A stretch of DNA of 22,388 nucleotides from CAZNNH01 sp964574335 (lineage in GTDB: Bacteria > Acidobacteriota > Vicinamibacteria > Fen-336): the NCBI GenBank assembly GCA_964574335.1, contig CAZNNH010000094.1, forward strand, positions 1-22,388. The letters are read 5' to 3'. Below the pieces are notes generated by a model. It ran no database searches and was not told where the DNA came from. It saw only the letters and a program-made list of their open reading frames with translations. Every line of letters starts with the position of its first letter. Within the stretch, counting starts at the first letter, position 1. Below are positions 7,821 to 16,100 of the stretch, in pieces. The translations under genes and the position numbers were made by a program.

Positions 7821-7830
7821 GATCGGCTGT

Positions 7831-9132
7831 TCAGTGGCCCGAGGCTGGTGCGGCCGGGGGCACCTCGATCTCCAGCTCCGCCGCGAAGAGCAACGTGCGG
7901 TCCATGTCCCGCCCCGCCCAGTCGAGGAGCGTGGTCAGGCTCCGCGGCACCACCACCCGAAACGACTCGGAGCCGTTGGTGGTGACCACCACCTCGGCGT
8001 CGAGGTCCACCTCCTCGGGGGAGAGCAGCAGCCGGTAGCGCCTGACGCCGTGGCTGGTGACGTCGATCCGGTTCCCCTGACGCCGCACCTCGACGCCGCC
8101 CAGGCGGTCGGGGCGATCGCCGAGCAGCGCCAGCTCCAGCCGGTCGTTGCTGTCGGCCGGGGTCAGCTCGTCGACCACCACCCAGAAGGCCCGGTTGAAG
8201 CAAGAGGTGCGGTCGGTGGCCCAGAAGACGTAGTCGGGGAGCGGGTCCCGCCGGTGGGAGCGGATGAAGCCCTCGATCTCGTCCGCCTTCTCCGGCCACC
8301 AGCTCACGTTGTGGGCGCCGCCTTCCACCACCTCGAAGGTGATGTCGGCGCCCATCTGCCTCACGAAGTCGAGCAGCCGGCGCTGCTTCTCGGCCGGATA
8401 CAGCGGATCGTCGGTGCCGTTGATGACCAGCAGCGAGCGGCCGGTCAGGTTGGGGAGGGGCAAAGGACCGTCGACGCCGATGGTCGGGTTGGTCAGCACG
8501 CTCGGGCTGCCGATGAAGGGGAGGAACGAGGCGAACGGGGTGGGGTCACGCAGCGCGAAGAACCAGGTCCCGGTCCCACCGTCCGAGATGCCGATCAGCG
8601 CGACCTGGTTCTCGTCCACGTTGTAGGTGCGCTTGACCTCGCGCAGGATCGCCTCGACGTTCTCCACCTGGCTGGCTTGCCACCACTTGGACTGGTTCCA
8701 CGCCGCCGGGACCACGGCGATCCGGTCCTCGCGCTGGAGGCGATCCGGATCCCGCCACCAGTACTCGGGCGGACCCTGCGGTGCCGGGCGATCCACGCCA
8801 CCGTGCAGGTAGACGGAGACCGGGTAGCTCCGGAGCGGGTCGTAGCTCTTGGGCACCACCAGGAAGTATCGGTGACGGAGCCCATCGTGGTCCCGGCGCG
8901 AGCGCTCGACCCGCCCCCGCTTGACGTCGGCCGAGTAGCGTCGCCCGGCGCCGAGCTGGCGGTAGACCTCGTCGAAGGCCGGGGCCAGGGCGACGATCTT
9001 CTCCGCCTCCTTCTCCCTTCCGCGCACCGAGTCGGCGGCGAAGAAGCGATCGATCCGCTGGGCGAGGGCGGCCGGGTCCTTCTCGCCGCCGGCCGTGGCC
9101 AGCAGCATCATCAATAAGAGCGGGCTCGGCAT
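7831..9132 (-). CDS. Secreted alpha/beta hydrolase (esterase/prolyl-oligopeptidase-like)
   Basis: Predicted 433 residues. A short hydrophobic leader (PSPLLLMMLLATAGG) suggests export. A helical region up to about residue 80 precedes the hydrolase core. VYLHGG at 107-112 forms the oxyanion-hole strand, S183 in GISDGG is the nucleophile, D241 or D242 in INGTDDPLYP is the acid, and H274 in EGGAHNVSWWP the base. Family precedent includes PHB-depolymerase-like and feruloyl-esterase-like enzymes, but the substrate is not readable. Residues from about 300 onward are beta-rich and may form a separate C-terminal domain; a similar layout occurs in acidobacterial 'prolyl oligopeptidase family' proteins. 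GGGGAGG lies 5 nt before the ATG. It is the last gene of a minus-strand run, 57 bp after the Uma2 gene. Confidence 0.8.
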   Translation of the reverse strand: MPSPLLLMMLLATAGGEKDPAALAQRIDRFFAADSVRGREKEAEKIVALAPAFDEVYRQLGAGRRYSADVKRGRVERSRRDHDGLRHRYFLVVPKSYDPLRSYPVSVYLHGGVDRPAPQGPPEYWWRDPDRLQREDRIAVVPAAWNQSKWWQASQVENVEAILREVKRTYNVDENQVALIGISDGGTGTWFFALRDPTPFASFLPFIGSPSVLTNPTIGVDGPLPLPNLTGRSLLVINGTDDPLYPAEKQRRLLDFVRQMGADITFEVVEGGAHNVSWWPEKADEIEGFIRSHRRDPLPDYVFWATDRTSCFNRAFWVVVDELTPADSNDRLELALLGDRPDRLGGVEVRRQGNRIDVTSHGVRRYRLLLSPEEVDLDAEVVVTTNGSESFRVVVPRSLTTLLDWAGRDMDRTLLFAAELEIEVPPAAPASGH

Positions 9133-9189
9133 CCAGACCTCCCCTGCCGGGGTGTTCCCAGGTGGTCGGCTACAGGATACGGCCTGGTT

Positions 9190-9762
9190 TCATGCGAGCG
9201 GGAGGAACAGGCCGCCGACGTCGAGGGTGACGGCGTCGAAGGGAGGGATGCGGGGCGCGTTGCCATCGGTCCACGCCCCGAGTCGGACCCAGGCGCCGGC
9301 ACGGGCCTCGAAGGCCTCCAGGGTCCGCTCTTCGGGATCGACGATCCAGTAGTGGGGGATGCCCACCTTCACATAGAGGTCGGCCTTCCGGCCGCGGTCT
9401 CGCCATCGGTTGCTGGGCGAGGCGACCTCGCAGGCCCAGTCGGGGCGCACGCGGATCGGCCGGTCTTCGGGCAGCTCCGCCAGACGCTCCCTACGCCAGC
9501 CGACCAGGTCCGGGGCGACGATCTCGTGCGGCTCGAGCTCAACGTCCGGCTCGAGGACCAGCCGCCAGCCACCCGGACCCCCGCGTCCGTAGTCGAAGGG
9601 GTCCGAGAGCCCTGCGCTCAGCCGGGCCTGCACTCGCCCGTGGCCCGGCCGCGGTCGAGGCTGGGCCTCCAGGCTCCCGCCCAGGACCTCCCAGACCCGC
9701 CCGTCGTCCGGGGCCTTCAGCAGGTCCTCCCACGTCGCCAGGCGTCGAGCCGGCTCGCCCAT
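9190..9762 (-). CDS. Uma2-family PD-(D/E)xK nuclease-fold protein
   Basis: Predicted 190 residues, the normal length for Uma2 (DUF820) proteins. The fold's acidic site is visible: APDLVGW with D85, WACEVASPSN with E112, and RKADLYVKVGIPHYWIVDP with K126 and Y130, the family signature in order. Members have a restriction-endonuclease-like core and are assumed to cleave DNA, often in many copies per genome, but their biological role is mostly unknown. The catalytic residues are intact, so it is probably active. No clear ribosome site precedes the ATG, only 26 bp separate it from the ACP gene, and it may be translated by re-initiation. Confidence 0.88.
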   Translation of the reverse strand: MGEPARRLATWEDLLKAPDDGRVWEVLGGSLEAQPRPRPGHGRVQARLSAGLSDPFDYGRGGPGGWRLVLEPDVELEPHEIVAPDLVGWRRERLAELPEDRPIRVRPDWACEVASPSNRWRDRGRKADLYVKVGIPHYWIVDPEERTLEAFEARAGAWVRLGAWTDGNAPRIPPFDAVTLDVGGLFLPLA

Positions 9763-9788
9763 GGGTCGAGTCTAGCCGAGCTGGCCGC

Positions 9789-10097
9789 TCAGGTCTCGGG
9801 CCGCCGGGAGGCGGCCTGGTCTGCCAGGGCCGCCATCACTACGCCGACAGCGGCGCGGACGGTGCGGACCCGGACCTGGCCGTCGTCGGGGATCTCGATC
9901 CCGAACGTCTCCTCGGCCGCCATCTGCAGCTCGATCTCGTCCAGGCTGTCGAAGCCGAGGTCGTCGCGAAGGTCCGCATCGGGGTCGACGTCGGTCCCGT
10001 CGAGGTCGACCCGGAGGCCAGCCAGGGTGCGCAGGCGGGCCAGGACCTCCTCTGCATCGGGCGTTGCGGGGCTCCTGGTTGGCGGCTGTTGCTCCAC
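9789..10097 (-). CDS. Stand-alone acyl carrier protein
   Basis: Predicted 102 residues with the four-helix ACP pattern. DDLGFDSLDEIEL carries S51, the serine that receives the 4'-phosphopantetheine arm, followed by the helix-III motif FGIEIPDD. The first 12 residues (MEQQPPTRSPAT) and the last 10 or so are disordered-looking extensions beyond the normal ACP core of about 80. Start is a GTG with a strong GGAGGTG 5 nt upstream. No ketosynthase, acyltransferase, adenylation enzyme or phosphopantetheinyl transferase lies in the window, so this is not the housekeeping fatty-acid ACP locus. It follows the XRE regulator by 21 bp and precedes Uma2 by 26 bp. Its acyl partner is unknown. Confidence 0.85.
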   Translation of the reverse strand: MEQQPPTRSPATPDAEEVLARLRTLAGLRVDLDGTDVDPDADLRDDLGFDSLDEIELQMAAEETFGIEIPDDGQVRVRTVRAAVGVVMAALADQAASRRPET

Positions 10098-10118
10098 GGG
10101 TTCACCTCCGTCGTCGGG

Positions 10119-10490
10119 CTAGCGCCTGTCGAGGGCTTCCTTCAACGAGACGACGACCTTGCGGATGGTCGAGAAGTCCGGCGTGGTCCGTCCGTGCTCG
10201 ATCCGGTTCAGGGTCTCCACGCGGATCCCTGCGCGCTCGGCGAGGTCCTTCTGGGTCAGCCCGGCCAGACGCCGTCGGTCGACCAGGCGCTTACCGAGCG
10301 AGCCGTCGTCCGCGGCCAGCGGCGAGAGGTCGGCCAAGAGGCCCAGCTCGGTGAGGTCCTTCGAGGCGCCCCGCTCGCCGGCGGCCTGGCACAGGGAACG
10401 GAACACGGACTCGCGGACGATCACGTACCACTCGCCGCCCAGCCGAACCCGGGGCGCGTCGGTCTTCGAGACCCTCGTGGTCTTGGCCAT
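10119..10490 (-). CDS. XRE-family helix-turn-helix regulator, antitoxin-like
   Basis: Predicted 123 residues. The C-terminal half is a Cro/CI-type HTH at about 67-121: LVDRRRLAGLTQKDLAERAG then IRVETLNRIEHGRTTPDFST. The N-terminal part includes GGEWYVIVRESVFRSL (18-32 region), a segment also seen ahead of the HTH in antitoxin-like regulators. I chose the ATG at 10490 because it has AGGTG upstream and lies about 24 bp after the predicted start site; an in-frame start at 10571 would put the promoter inside the gene. No toxin gene is visible beside it, so it probably represses its own operon (ACP, Uma2, hydrolase) through the palindrome over the -35 box. Confidence 0.82.
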   Translation of the reverse strand: MAKTTRVSKTDAPRVRLGGEWYVIVRESVFRSLCQAAGERGASKDLTELGLLADLSPLAADDGSLGKRLVDRRRLAGLTQKDLAERAGIRVETLNRIEHGRTTPDFSTIRKVVVSLKEALDRR

Positions 10491-10520
10491 GGTCACCTGC
10501 TTCAGCCAGCGGACGGGAAG

Positions 10521-10550
10521 AGGATAGCGCCGTGGAGACTTGTAAGTCAA
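10521..10550 (-). promoter_or_regulatory. Sigma70-type promoter of the regulator-ACP operon
   Basis: On the minus strand, -35 TTGACT (10550-10545, 5/6 consensus) and -10 TATCCT (10526-10521, 4/6) are separated by 18 bp. The patch is clearly more AT-rich than the surroundings. Expected transcription start is near 10514, giving a leader of about 24 nt before the ATG at 10490. Confidence 0.5.
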
Positions 10551-10552
10551 GT
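10538..10552. promoter_or_regulatory. Candidate operator palindrome over the -35 box
   Basis: ACTTGTAAGTCAAGT is an inverted repeat with 5-bp arms (ACTTG/CAAGT) and a 5-bp centre. It covers the -35 hexamer of the regulator promoter. A second near-palindrome, TTGACTCAA at 10556-10564, lies one helical turn or so upstream. Size and position fit the binding site of a small XRE dimer acting as an autorepressor; this is inferred from layout only. Confidence 0.4.
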
Positions 10553-10615
10553 AGATTGACTCAAACATCAATCACGGGGACGAAGGGGAGAAGGCGGGTG
10601 CCGGCTGCGAGCCCT

Positions 10616-10739
10616 GGGGGACATGACCCGATCTCGGCGAGACCGGCCAGGGGGACACGATCCCGAATCCACGGTCTACCGAAGGATTCGGGTCATGTCC
10701 CCATGGCGCCGCTTCCGTCGAGTCGGGATCGTGTCCCCC
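10616..10739. repeat. Four-copy REP/MITE-like array of a GGGGACAyGAyCCCGA unit
   Basis: Two subtypes of one unit occur twice each. Subtype A: GGGGACATGACCCGA at 10617-10631 and its exact reverse complement at 10688-10702 (15 of 15). Subtype B: GGGGGACACGATCCCGA at 10650-10666 and its exact reverse complement at 10723-10739 (17 of 17). Order is A, B, A-reversed, B-reversed, so the pairs interleave. In addition CCCGAATCC (10662-10670) pairs with GGATTCGGG (10684-10692) around a 13-nt loop. Such paired G-rich units resemble REP elements mobilised by RAYT transposases. The array ends 10 bp from the M28 stop codon and could double as its 3' structure. No transposase gene is present. Confidence 0.7.
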
Positions 10740-10748
10740 GGGCCGGCG

Positions 10749-12995
10749 CTACTTACCGGCTGTCTCCAGCTCGGCGGCGGCGGTGTCGATGAGCTGGGCC
10801 TCGTCCTGAAGCACCTGGGCGATGCGGGCGATCTCGCCGTCGGCCTCCGGATAGCGCTTCAGCTCGATCGCTTCGCTGGCCGCCGGCAGCGTCTTGGCCC
10901 CGTAGCCGGCATAGGTGCCGGGCGCCACCAGCAGGTGCCGGTACCAGGGGCGCCCGGGGAGACCCTCGGGTGAAAGCAGGGCTTGCTCGCTCCGGATCAG
11001 CTTGGCGTTGACGCTCGAGAGGACGTCGGGTGCCAGCGGGCGGTCCTTGGCCGCCGCCTGCGCCTTGCCGTAGCGCTCGGCGCTTCTCTGCAGCGCCACC
11101 AGGGCGTTCTCCAGCGGCGCGAAGTTCAGGTGTGGGGGCACCTCCTCCCGGGGCGGCGCCACCGTGGGGTGCCGCGGGTCGTTGGTGGCGGCGAAGATCC
11201 CCTCGTCGATCTGGCGGTTGCGCTCGGTGATCTCCGCCTGCCGGCGCTCGAGGAGCTGCTTCAGGTCCTTCAGGTGCTCCTGGGCGGCGTCCACCAGGGC
11301 AGTAAACTCGAAGGGAAGCAGCTCCGCCTCCGACAGGCGCAGCACCAGCAGGCCCACCGTCTGCGAAAGCGCCCGGCCGTAGACGAAGTCGGTGTCCGAG
11401 AAGTGGGTGTACCAGTAGAAGTCGTCGTAGATCGAGTGGTAGATGCCGCCGTCGTCCTCGCCGCCGTAGCCGAGGTTCAGGCTGGCCACGCCCAGGTGGT
11501 CGAGGAAGGCGGTGTAGTCGCTGCCCGACCCGAGCGGTCGCAGCCGCAGGTCGGCGCGCTCGCGGATCCGCTTCCGCTCGTCGGCGGAGGCGGCGTTCAT
11601 GATCGCCCGCGCCCGGGCCCGCTCCAGCGCCGAGATCCCGGCCTCGGGGTCGGTCACATCGCGGGCCACGTCGTTGACCAGGTGCTCGAGGCTGGGCGAG
11701 CCAGCCATCCCCAGGTAGCCGCGGCCGTTGCCGTCGGTGTTGACGTAGGCCACGGCGTGCCGCTGCAGCTCCTCGGCGTGGGCCTCGGCCCACTCGGTGG
11801 ATCCCAGCAGCGCCGGCTCCTCACCGTCCCAGGCGCAGTAGACGAGGGTGCGCTTGGGCCGCCAACCCTGCTTCAGCAGGAGGCCCAGGGCCCGGGCCTC
11901 CTCGAGCAGGGGGACCAGGCCCGAGATCGGGTCCTCGGCCCCGTTGACCCAGGCGTCGTGGTGGTTGCCCCGCAGCACCCATTCGTCGGGCCATTCGGCG
12001 CCTTGGATCCGGGCGATGACGTTGTGGATCGGCTGCAGCTTCCAGTCGAAGGCCACCTTCAGGTGCACCTTCGCCGGGCCCGGGCCGACGTGGTAGGGGA
12101 TTCCCAGCGCCCCCCGCCAGGGCTCGGGGCAGAGCGGGCCCTCGAGGGCGGCGAGCAGGGGTCGGGCGTCACCGTAGGAGATGGGCAGCACCGGGATCCG
12201 GGTCAGGCTCTTGGCCTCGCTCAGCGGGAGCCGGGTGGCCTCGGCGGTGGCCCCGATCCCCGGCGTCAGCGGATCGCCTGGGCTCGCGGCCGGGAAGTCC
12301 ATCACGCTGCCCCGCTGCACGCCCTCTTCCGGCCGCATCGGCCCCTTCGGGAACACGTCGCCGCCGAAGTAGCCGTCGTCGCGCGGGTCCGAGTAGATCA
12401 GGCACCCGACTGCGCCGTGCTCGGCCGCCACCTTCGGCTTGATCCCCCGCCAGGAGTGGCCGTAGCGGGCCAGGACGATCGCCCCCTCGGCCGAGATGCC
12501 GAGCCGCTCCAGCCGCTCGTAGTCCTCGGGCAGGCCGTAGTTGACGTAGACCAGGGTGCCGGTGACGTCGCCGTCCTTCGAGTACGCGTTGTAGGTGGGG
12601 AGTTGCTCGGCCTTCTGGCCGCTGGTCGGGTCGGCGGCCACCTTCGGCTCCTCCAGGGAGAGGCGCCGGTGGGTCGGCGCGACCATCTCCACCAGCCGCT
12701 CCTTCGGGGTGGGGAAGAGGACCTCGAAGGTCTCGATCTCGGCCTCCCATCCAAACTCGCGGAACCGGTCCCGGATCCACTCGGCGTTCTCCCGGTCGTA
12801 CGCCGAGCCGACGTGGTGGGGACGGGCGCTCAGGCGGCGCATCGCCTCCCGCATCCGGTCGGGACTGGGGACCTCCAGGAAGCGCTCCTCGAGGGCGCGT
12901 GCGGTGGCGGCGGTGGCGGGGGCCGGCTGGGCGGCGGCGAGCATGCCCAGGGTGACGATGGGGACGGCGGCGGTCACGACGAGCGTTGTGCGCAT
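10749..12995 (-). CDS. Secreted M28 metallopeptidase, glutamate carboxypeptidase II-like
   Basis: Predicted 748 residues, close to human GCPII/PSMA in length and order. A signal peptide covers about residues 1-30 (AAVPIVTLGMLAAAQPAPATA). A PA-type insert lies at about 105-290. The dizinc site aligns with GCPII: H345 and D355 in GNHHDAWVNGAEDP, E392 (base) and E393 in WDGEEPALLG, D421 in YVNTDGN, and H520 in YHSIYDDFYW. The last 200 or so residues match the transferrin-receptor-like dimerisation domain. Relatives remove C-terminal acidic residues from peptides; acidobacterial genomes often carry several copies. AGGAGG lies 2 nt before the ATG, unusually close. The frame stays open far upstream, but that part is antisense to the divergent transporter gene. 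TACAAT at 13044-13049 (minus strand) may be its -10 box. Confidence 0.92.
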   Translation of the reverse strand: MRTTLVVTAAVPIVTLGMLAAAQPAPATAATARALEERFLEVPSPDRMREAMRRLSARPHHVGSAYDRENAEWIRDRFREFGWEAEIETFEVLFPTPKERLVEMVAPTHRRLSLEEPKVAADPTSGQKAEQLPTYNAYSKDGDVTGTLVYVNYGLPEDYERLERLGISAEGAIVLARYGHSWRGIKPKVAAEHGAVGCLIYSDPRDDGYFGGDVFPKGPMRPEEGVQRGSVMDFPAASPGDPLTPGIGATAEATRLPLSEAKSLTRIPVLPISYGDARPLLAALEGPLCPEPWRGALGIPYHVGPGPAKVHLKVAFDWKLQPIHNVIARIQGAEWPDEWVLRGNHHDAWVNGAEDPISGLVPLLEEARALGLLLKQGWRPKRTLVYCAWDGEEPALLGSTEWAEAHAEELQRHAVAYVNTDGNGRGYLGMAGSPSLEHLVNDVARDVTDPEAGISALERARARAIMNAASADERKRIRERADLRLRPLGSGSDYTAFLDHLGVASLNLGYGGEDDGGIYHSIYDDFYWYTHFSDTDFVYGRALSQTVGLLVLRLSEAELLPFEFTALVDAAQEHLKDLKQLLERRQAEITERNRQIDEGIFAATNDPRHPTVAPPREEVPPHLNFAPLENALVALQRSAERYGKAQAAAKDRPLAPDVLSSVNAKLIRSEQALLSPEGLPGRPWYRHLLVAPGTYAGYGAKTLPAASEAIELKRYPEADGEIARIAQVLQDEAQLIDTAAAELETAGK

Positions 12996-13133
12996 GGCCT
13001 CCTCGAGCAGGACGGTTGGACGTGTCGCTGGCTTGAAGCTCCGATTGTAGCTTGACGTCTCCCCAGGCGCGTTCTCCCGCCCCGGGCGGGCAGGGCGCGG
13101 CCCGGGACATGGCCTTATCATCAAGGCGAGCGC
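12996..13133. other. Divergent intergenic region between M28 peptidase and transporter fusion
   Basis: No gene is seen. It contains a GC-rich palindrome CCCGCCCCGGGCGGG at 13076-13090, a lone minus-strand TACAAT and a lone plus-strand TATCAT at 13116-13121. Neither -10-like box has a recognisable -35 partner, so promoters for the two genes remain unplaced. Confidence 0.35.
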
Positions 13134-16100
13134 ATGACGCCGACCCCACCGACCCCGCCGCGCCGCCAGGTCCGGATCGTCCTCTCCGCCACCGCGCTCG
13201 TGTCCTTCATGTCGGTCTGGAAGGCGGCCGCCCTGGCGCTGGCCGAGCTGGGGATCGCCGCCTTCTTCGTCACCGGCCTGGTGGAGGCGGCGGTCGGACC
13301 GTCCGCGGCCTGGTTCGTCCTGGCGGCGTGCCTGCTCGGGGCGCTGGTGCGGGCCGTCGACGTCGAGAGCTGGGCGGTCTTCGTCCCCGGCGGGTTCGGT
13401 GGGCGGGTCGCCCAGGCCTTCGGGCCCCGAGCCGCCAGCGTGGCCTCGGCGGCGGTGCTGGTCGAGCGCCTGCTGCTGGCGGCCCTGGCCTGCGCCATCA
13501 TCGGCGGGTACGTGGCCCACCTGGCCCTTCCGGCGCTGTTGGCGTGGTACCCGCGGTGGAGCTTCGCCACCCAGGAGCTGACCGCGGTCACGGTGGCCGT
13601 GGTGGTGGGCACGCTGTGGCTGCGGGCCCGCATCGGAAGCCACCTCGAGCCGGACACCGTCGCCAAGGGGGTGTGGGTCGGGGTGGCTGCCCTGGTCCTC
13701 ACCACCGCCTGGGCCGTGGTCACGGGCGGGGGCCGGGGCGTCGGCTTGTCCGCCAGCCTGCCGCCACCGCTGCTGCCGGCCAGCGGCGGGGGACCGTTTT
13801 CGGTGGCGCTCGCCGCCGCGCTCGGGCTCGCCCTCGCCCTGCCCACGGTCGGTGGAGGCGATCGCCTGGCGCAGGCCGCCCGCCAGTTCCCACCGCCCCG
13901 GGTCCGGGCGCTCCGCCACAGCGCCCTGCTGGTGGTGCTGTTCACGTTCGTGGCCACCGCGATCCCGGCGTTCCTGTTTGGCGGGATGGTCCCCGAGGGG
14001 CAGCGGCGGCTGTGGCTGGACGTACCGGTGCTGGCCCAGGCGCAGCACCTGGCGGCGCCCCACTGGATGCGGGAGATGGCGGCGGTCGCCGTCGTCGCCG
14101 CCGCCTTCCTGATGCTGGTGCCGGCCACCCGCGCCGCCCTGACCGACGCCACCCAGGTGGTCCTGCGCCTGGCCACCGAGCGGGTGCTGCCGGCCGCCCT
14201 GGCCTTGCCGCACCGCCGGTTCGGGACGCCGGCCCGGGCCATCGACCTGACCACCGCCGCCACCCTGCTGGTGATGCTGGCGGGGGCGGGCCGGGTGGCC
14301 TGGCTGGGCCGGGCCTACGCCTTCGCCCTGGCCTGCGGCGTGTTGCTCAAGGCGGCCACCCTGCTGCGCCTGCGCCGGACCTCACCCGCGCCACGTCGCT
14401 TCAAGGTCGCCTTCAACCTGCGCCTCGCCGGCCGGGAGCTCCCGCTGGGCCTGGGCCTCGCCTTGCTGCTGGCCGCGGTCTGCCTGGGGGCGTTGCTGGC
14501 CTCCGGCGACCTCCCGTCGCTCGCCGCCGCCGGCCTGCTGCTGACGCTGACCGCCGGCTTCGCCGCCCGCACCCGACGGGTGAGTGCGGAGGTGGAGGCC
14601 CCGGACCTCGACGCCTTCGAGCTGCTCACCTCCACCGAGCTCTCCCTCGACCAGGTGGACGCGCGACCGGGGAACCTGCTGGTGGCGGTCCGCAACCCTT
14701 ACGCCCTGGCCCACCTGGACGCCGCCTTCCGGGCGGCCGTCGGGCGTGACCTGGTGGTGATGACCGCGCGTCTCATGGGGGTCGACGCGGACGAAGACTC
14801 GGCGCGTCGCACCGACCCCACCCCGGCCGAGCGCCGGCTCTTCTCGCGGGTGGTGGCCCTGGCCGAGCGGCACGCCCTCCCGGTGCGCCTGCTGATCGTC
14901 CCCGCCCCCGACGTCTTCGACGCGGTGGTGGCCACGGTGGTGCGGCTGCGCTCCTCGGAGGTCTACGTGGGCGAGGCGGCCAGCCTGGCGGTCGACGAGC
15001 AGGCGCGCCTGTTCGGCGAGGCCTGGGAGGCCGCCGCCAAGCCGCCCGACCTCAAGGCCCGCCTGGTCATCCACCACCACAGCGGGCGCACCGACGCCTA
15101 TCACCTGGGGGCCCATCCCCCTTCCCTCAACGCCCTGGACATCGAACAGATCCACCGCCTGTGGCTCGACGCCGTCAAGGGCGTCGGACCGCACGTGCAT
15201 CACCACGACATCGTCCGCGCCGCACTGACTCTCATGGAAAACCAACTCTCCGGACCCGAGCGTGACCGTGCCGTAGCCGCCGTGCGCCAGGTGGCGCGAC
15301 CCGCCGACGAGCTGGCGGCCGCCGTCTCGGCCCGCGACTTCTCGAGGCTGCGCGACATCACCCGCAACCGACACGCCAGCGACCTGGCCTTGGCGCTCAC
15401 CGAGCTCACCCTCGAGGACCAGGTGGTGGCGTTCCGCGTCCTGCCCAGAAAGGACGCGGCGGCGGTGTTCGAGTACCTCTCCCTGGAGCAGCAGGAGGCG
15501 CTGCTCAAGGGGATGGCGCAGGAGGACGTGGCCGCCCTGCTCAACCACATGGCCCCCGACGACCGCACCATGTTCCTCGAGGAGCTGCCGGCGGCGGTGA
15601 CCCGCCAGCTCCTGTCGCTGCTGAAGCCGGAGGAGCGCGCGGTGGCGCTGACCCTGCTCGGCTATCCGGAGGACTCGGTGGGGCGGCTGATGACCCCGGA
15701 GTACGTGCGGGTGCGCGAGCACTGGTCGGTACGCGATGTCTTCGATCACATCCGCCAGCACGGCGAGGACAGCGAGACCCTCAACGTGATCTACGTCATC
15801 GACCAGCAGGGGATGCTGATCGACGACATCCGCCTGCGCGAGCTGCTGCTCACCGCCCTCGACACGCCGGTGGCCGACCTGATGGACCGTCGTTTCGTGG
15901 CCCTCAAGGCCACCGACGACCAGCAGACCGCGGTGGCCGCGTTCCGGCGCTTCGACCGCACCGCGTTGCCGGTCACGGACACCGCTGGCATGCTGATCGG
16001 CATCGTCACCGTCGACGACGTGCTGGACGTGGCCGAGGCCACCGCCACCAAGGAGATCCAGAGGATCGGCGGCTCGGAGGCCCTGGACGAGCCTTACATG

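Noticed and set aside
10119..10490. Toxin-antitoxin system around the XRE gene
   Set aside because: The regulator looks antitoxin-like, but no toxin-sized partner is next to it: the neighbours are an ACP and a repeat array.
10491..10571. N-terminal extension of the XRE regulator to a start at 10571
   Set aside because: It would place the promoter and palindrome inside the coding sequence; the ATG at 10490 has a ribosome site and a correctly spaced promoter.
10616..10739. CRISPR array
   Set aside because: Only four units, in both orientations and with unequal spacing; CRISPR repeats are directly oriented with regular spacers.
4847..12995. Permease and M28 peptidase both predicted at exactly 748 residues
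   Set aside because: The proteins are unrelated in sequence and fold; the equal length is coincidence.
13076..13090. CCCGCCCCGGGCGGG palindrome as a terminator or operator
   Set aside because: The arms leave almost no loop and the region is generally GC-rich; chance occurrence is likely.
10749..14213. A single minus-strand frame of more than 1100 codons
   Set aside because: Only the part up to 12995 codes for the M28 peptidase, with signal peptide and ribosome site. The upstream part is antisense to the APC-USP-MgtE gene and is low-complexity Gly/Gln/Arg/His-rich sequence.
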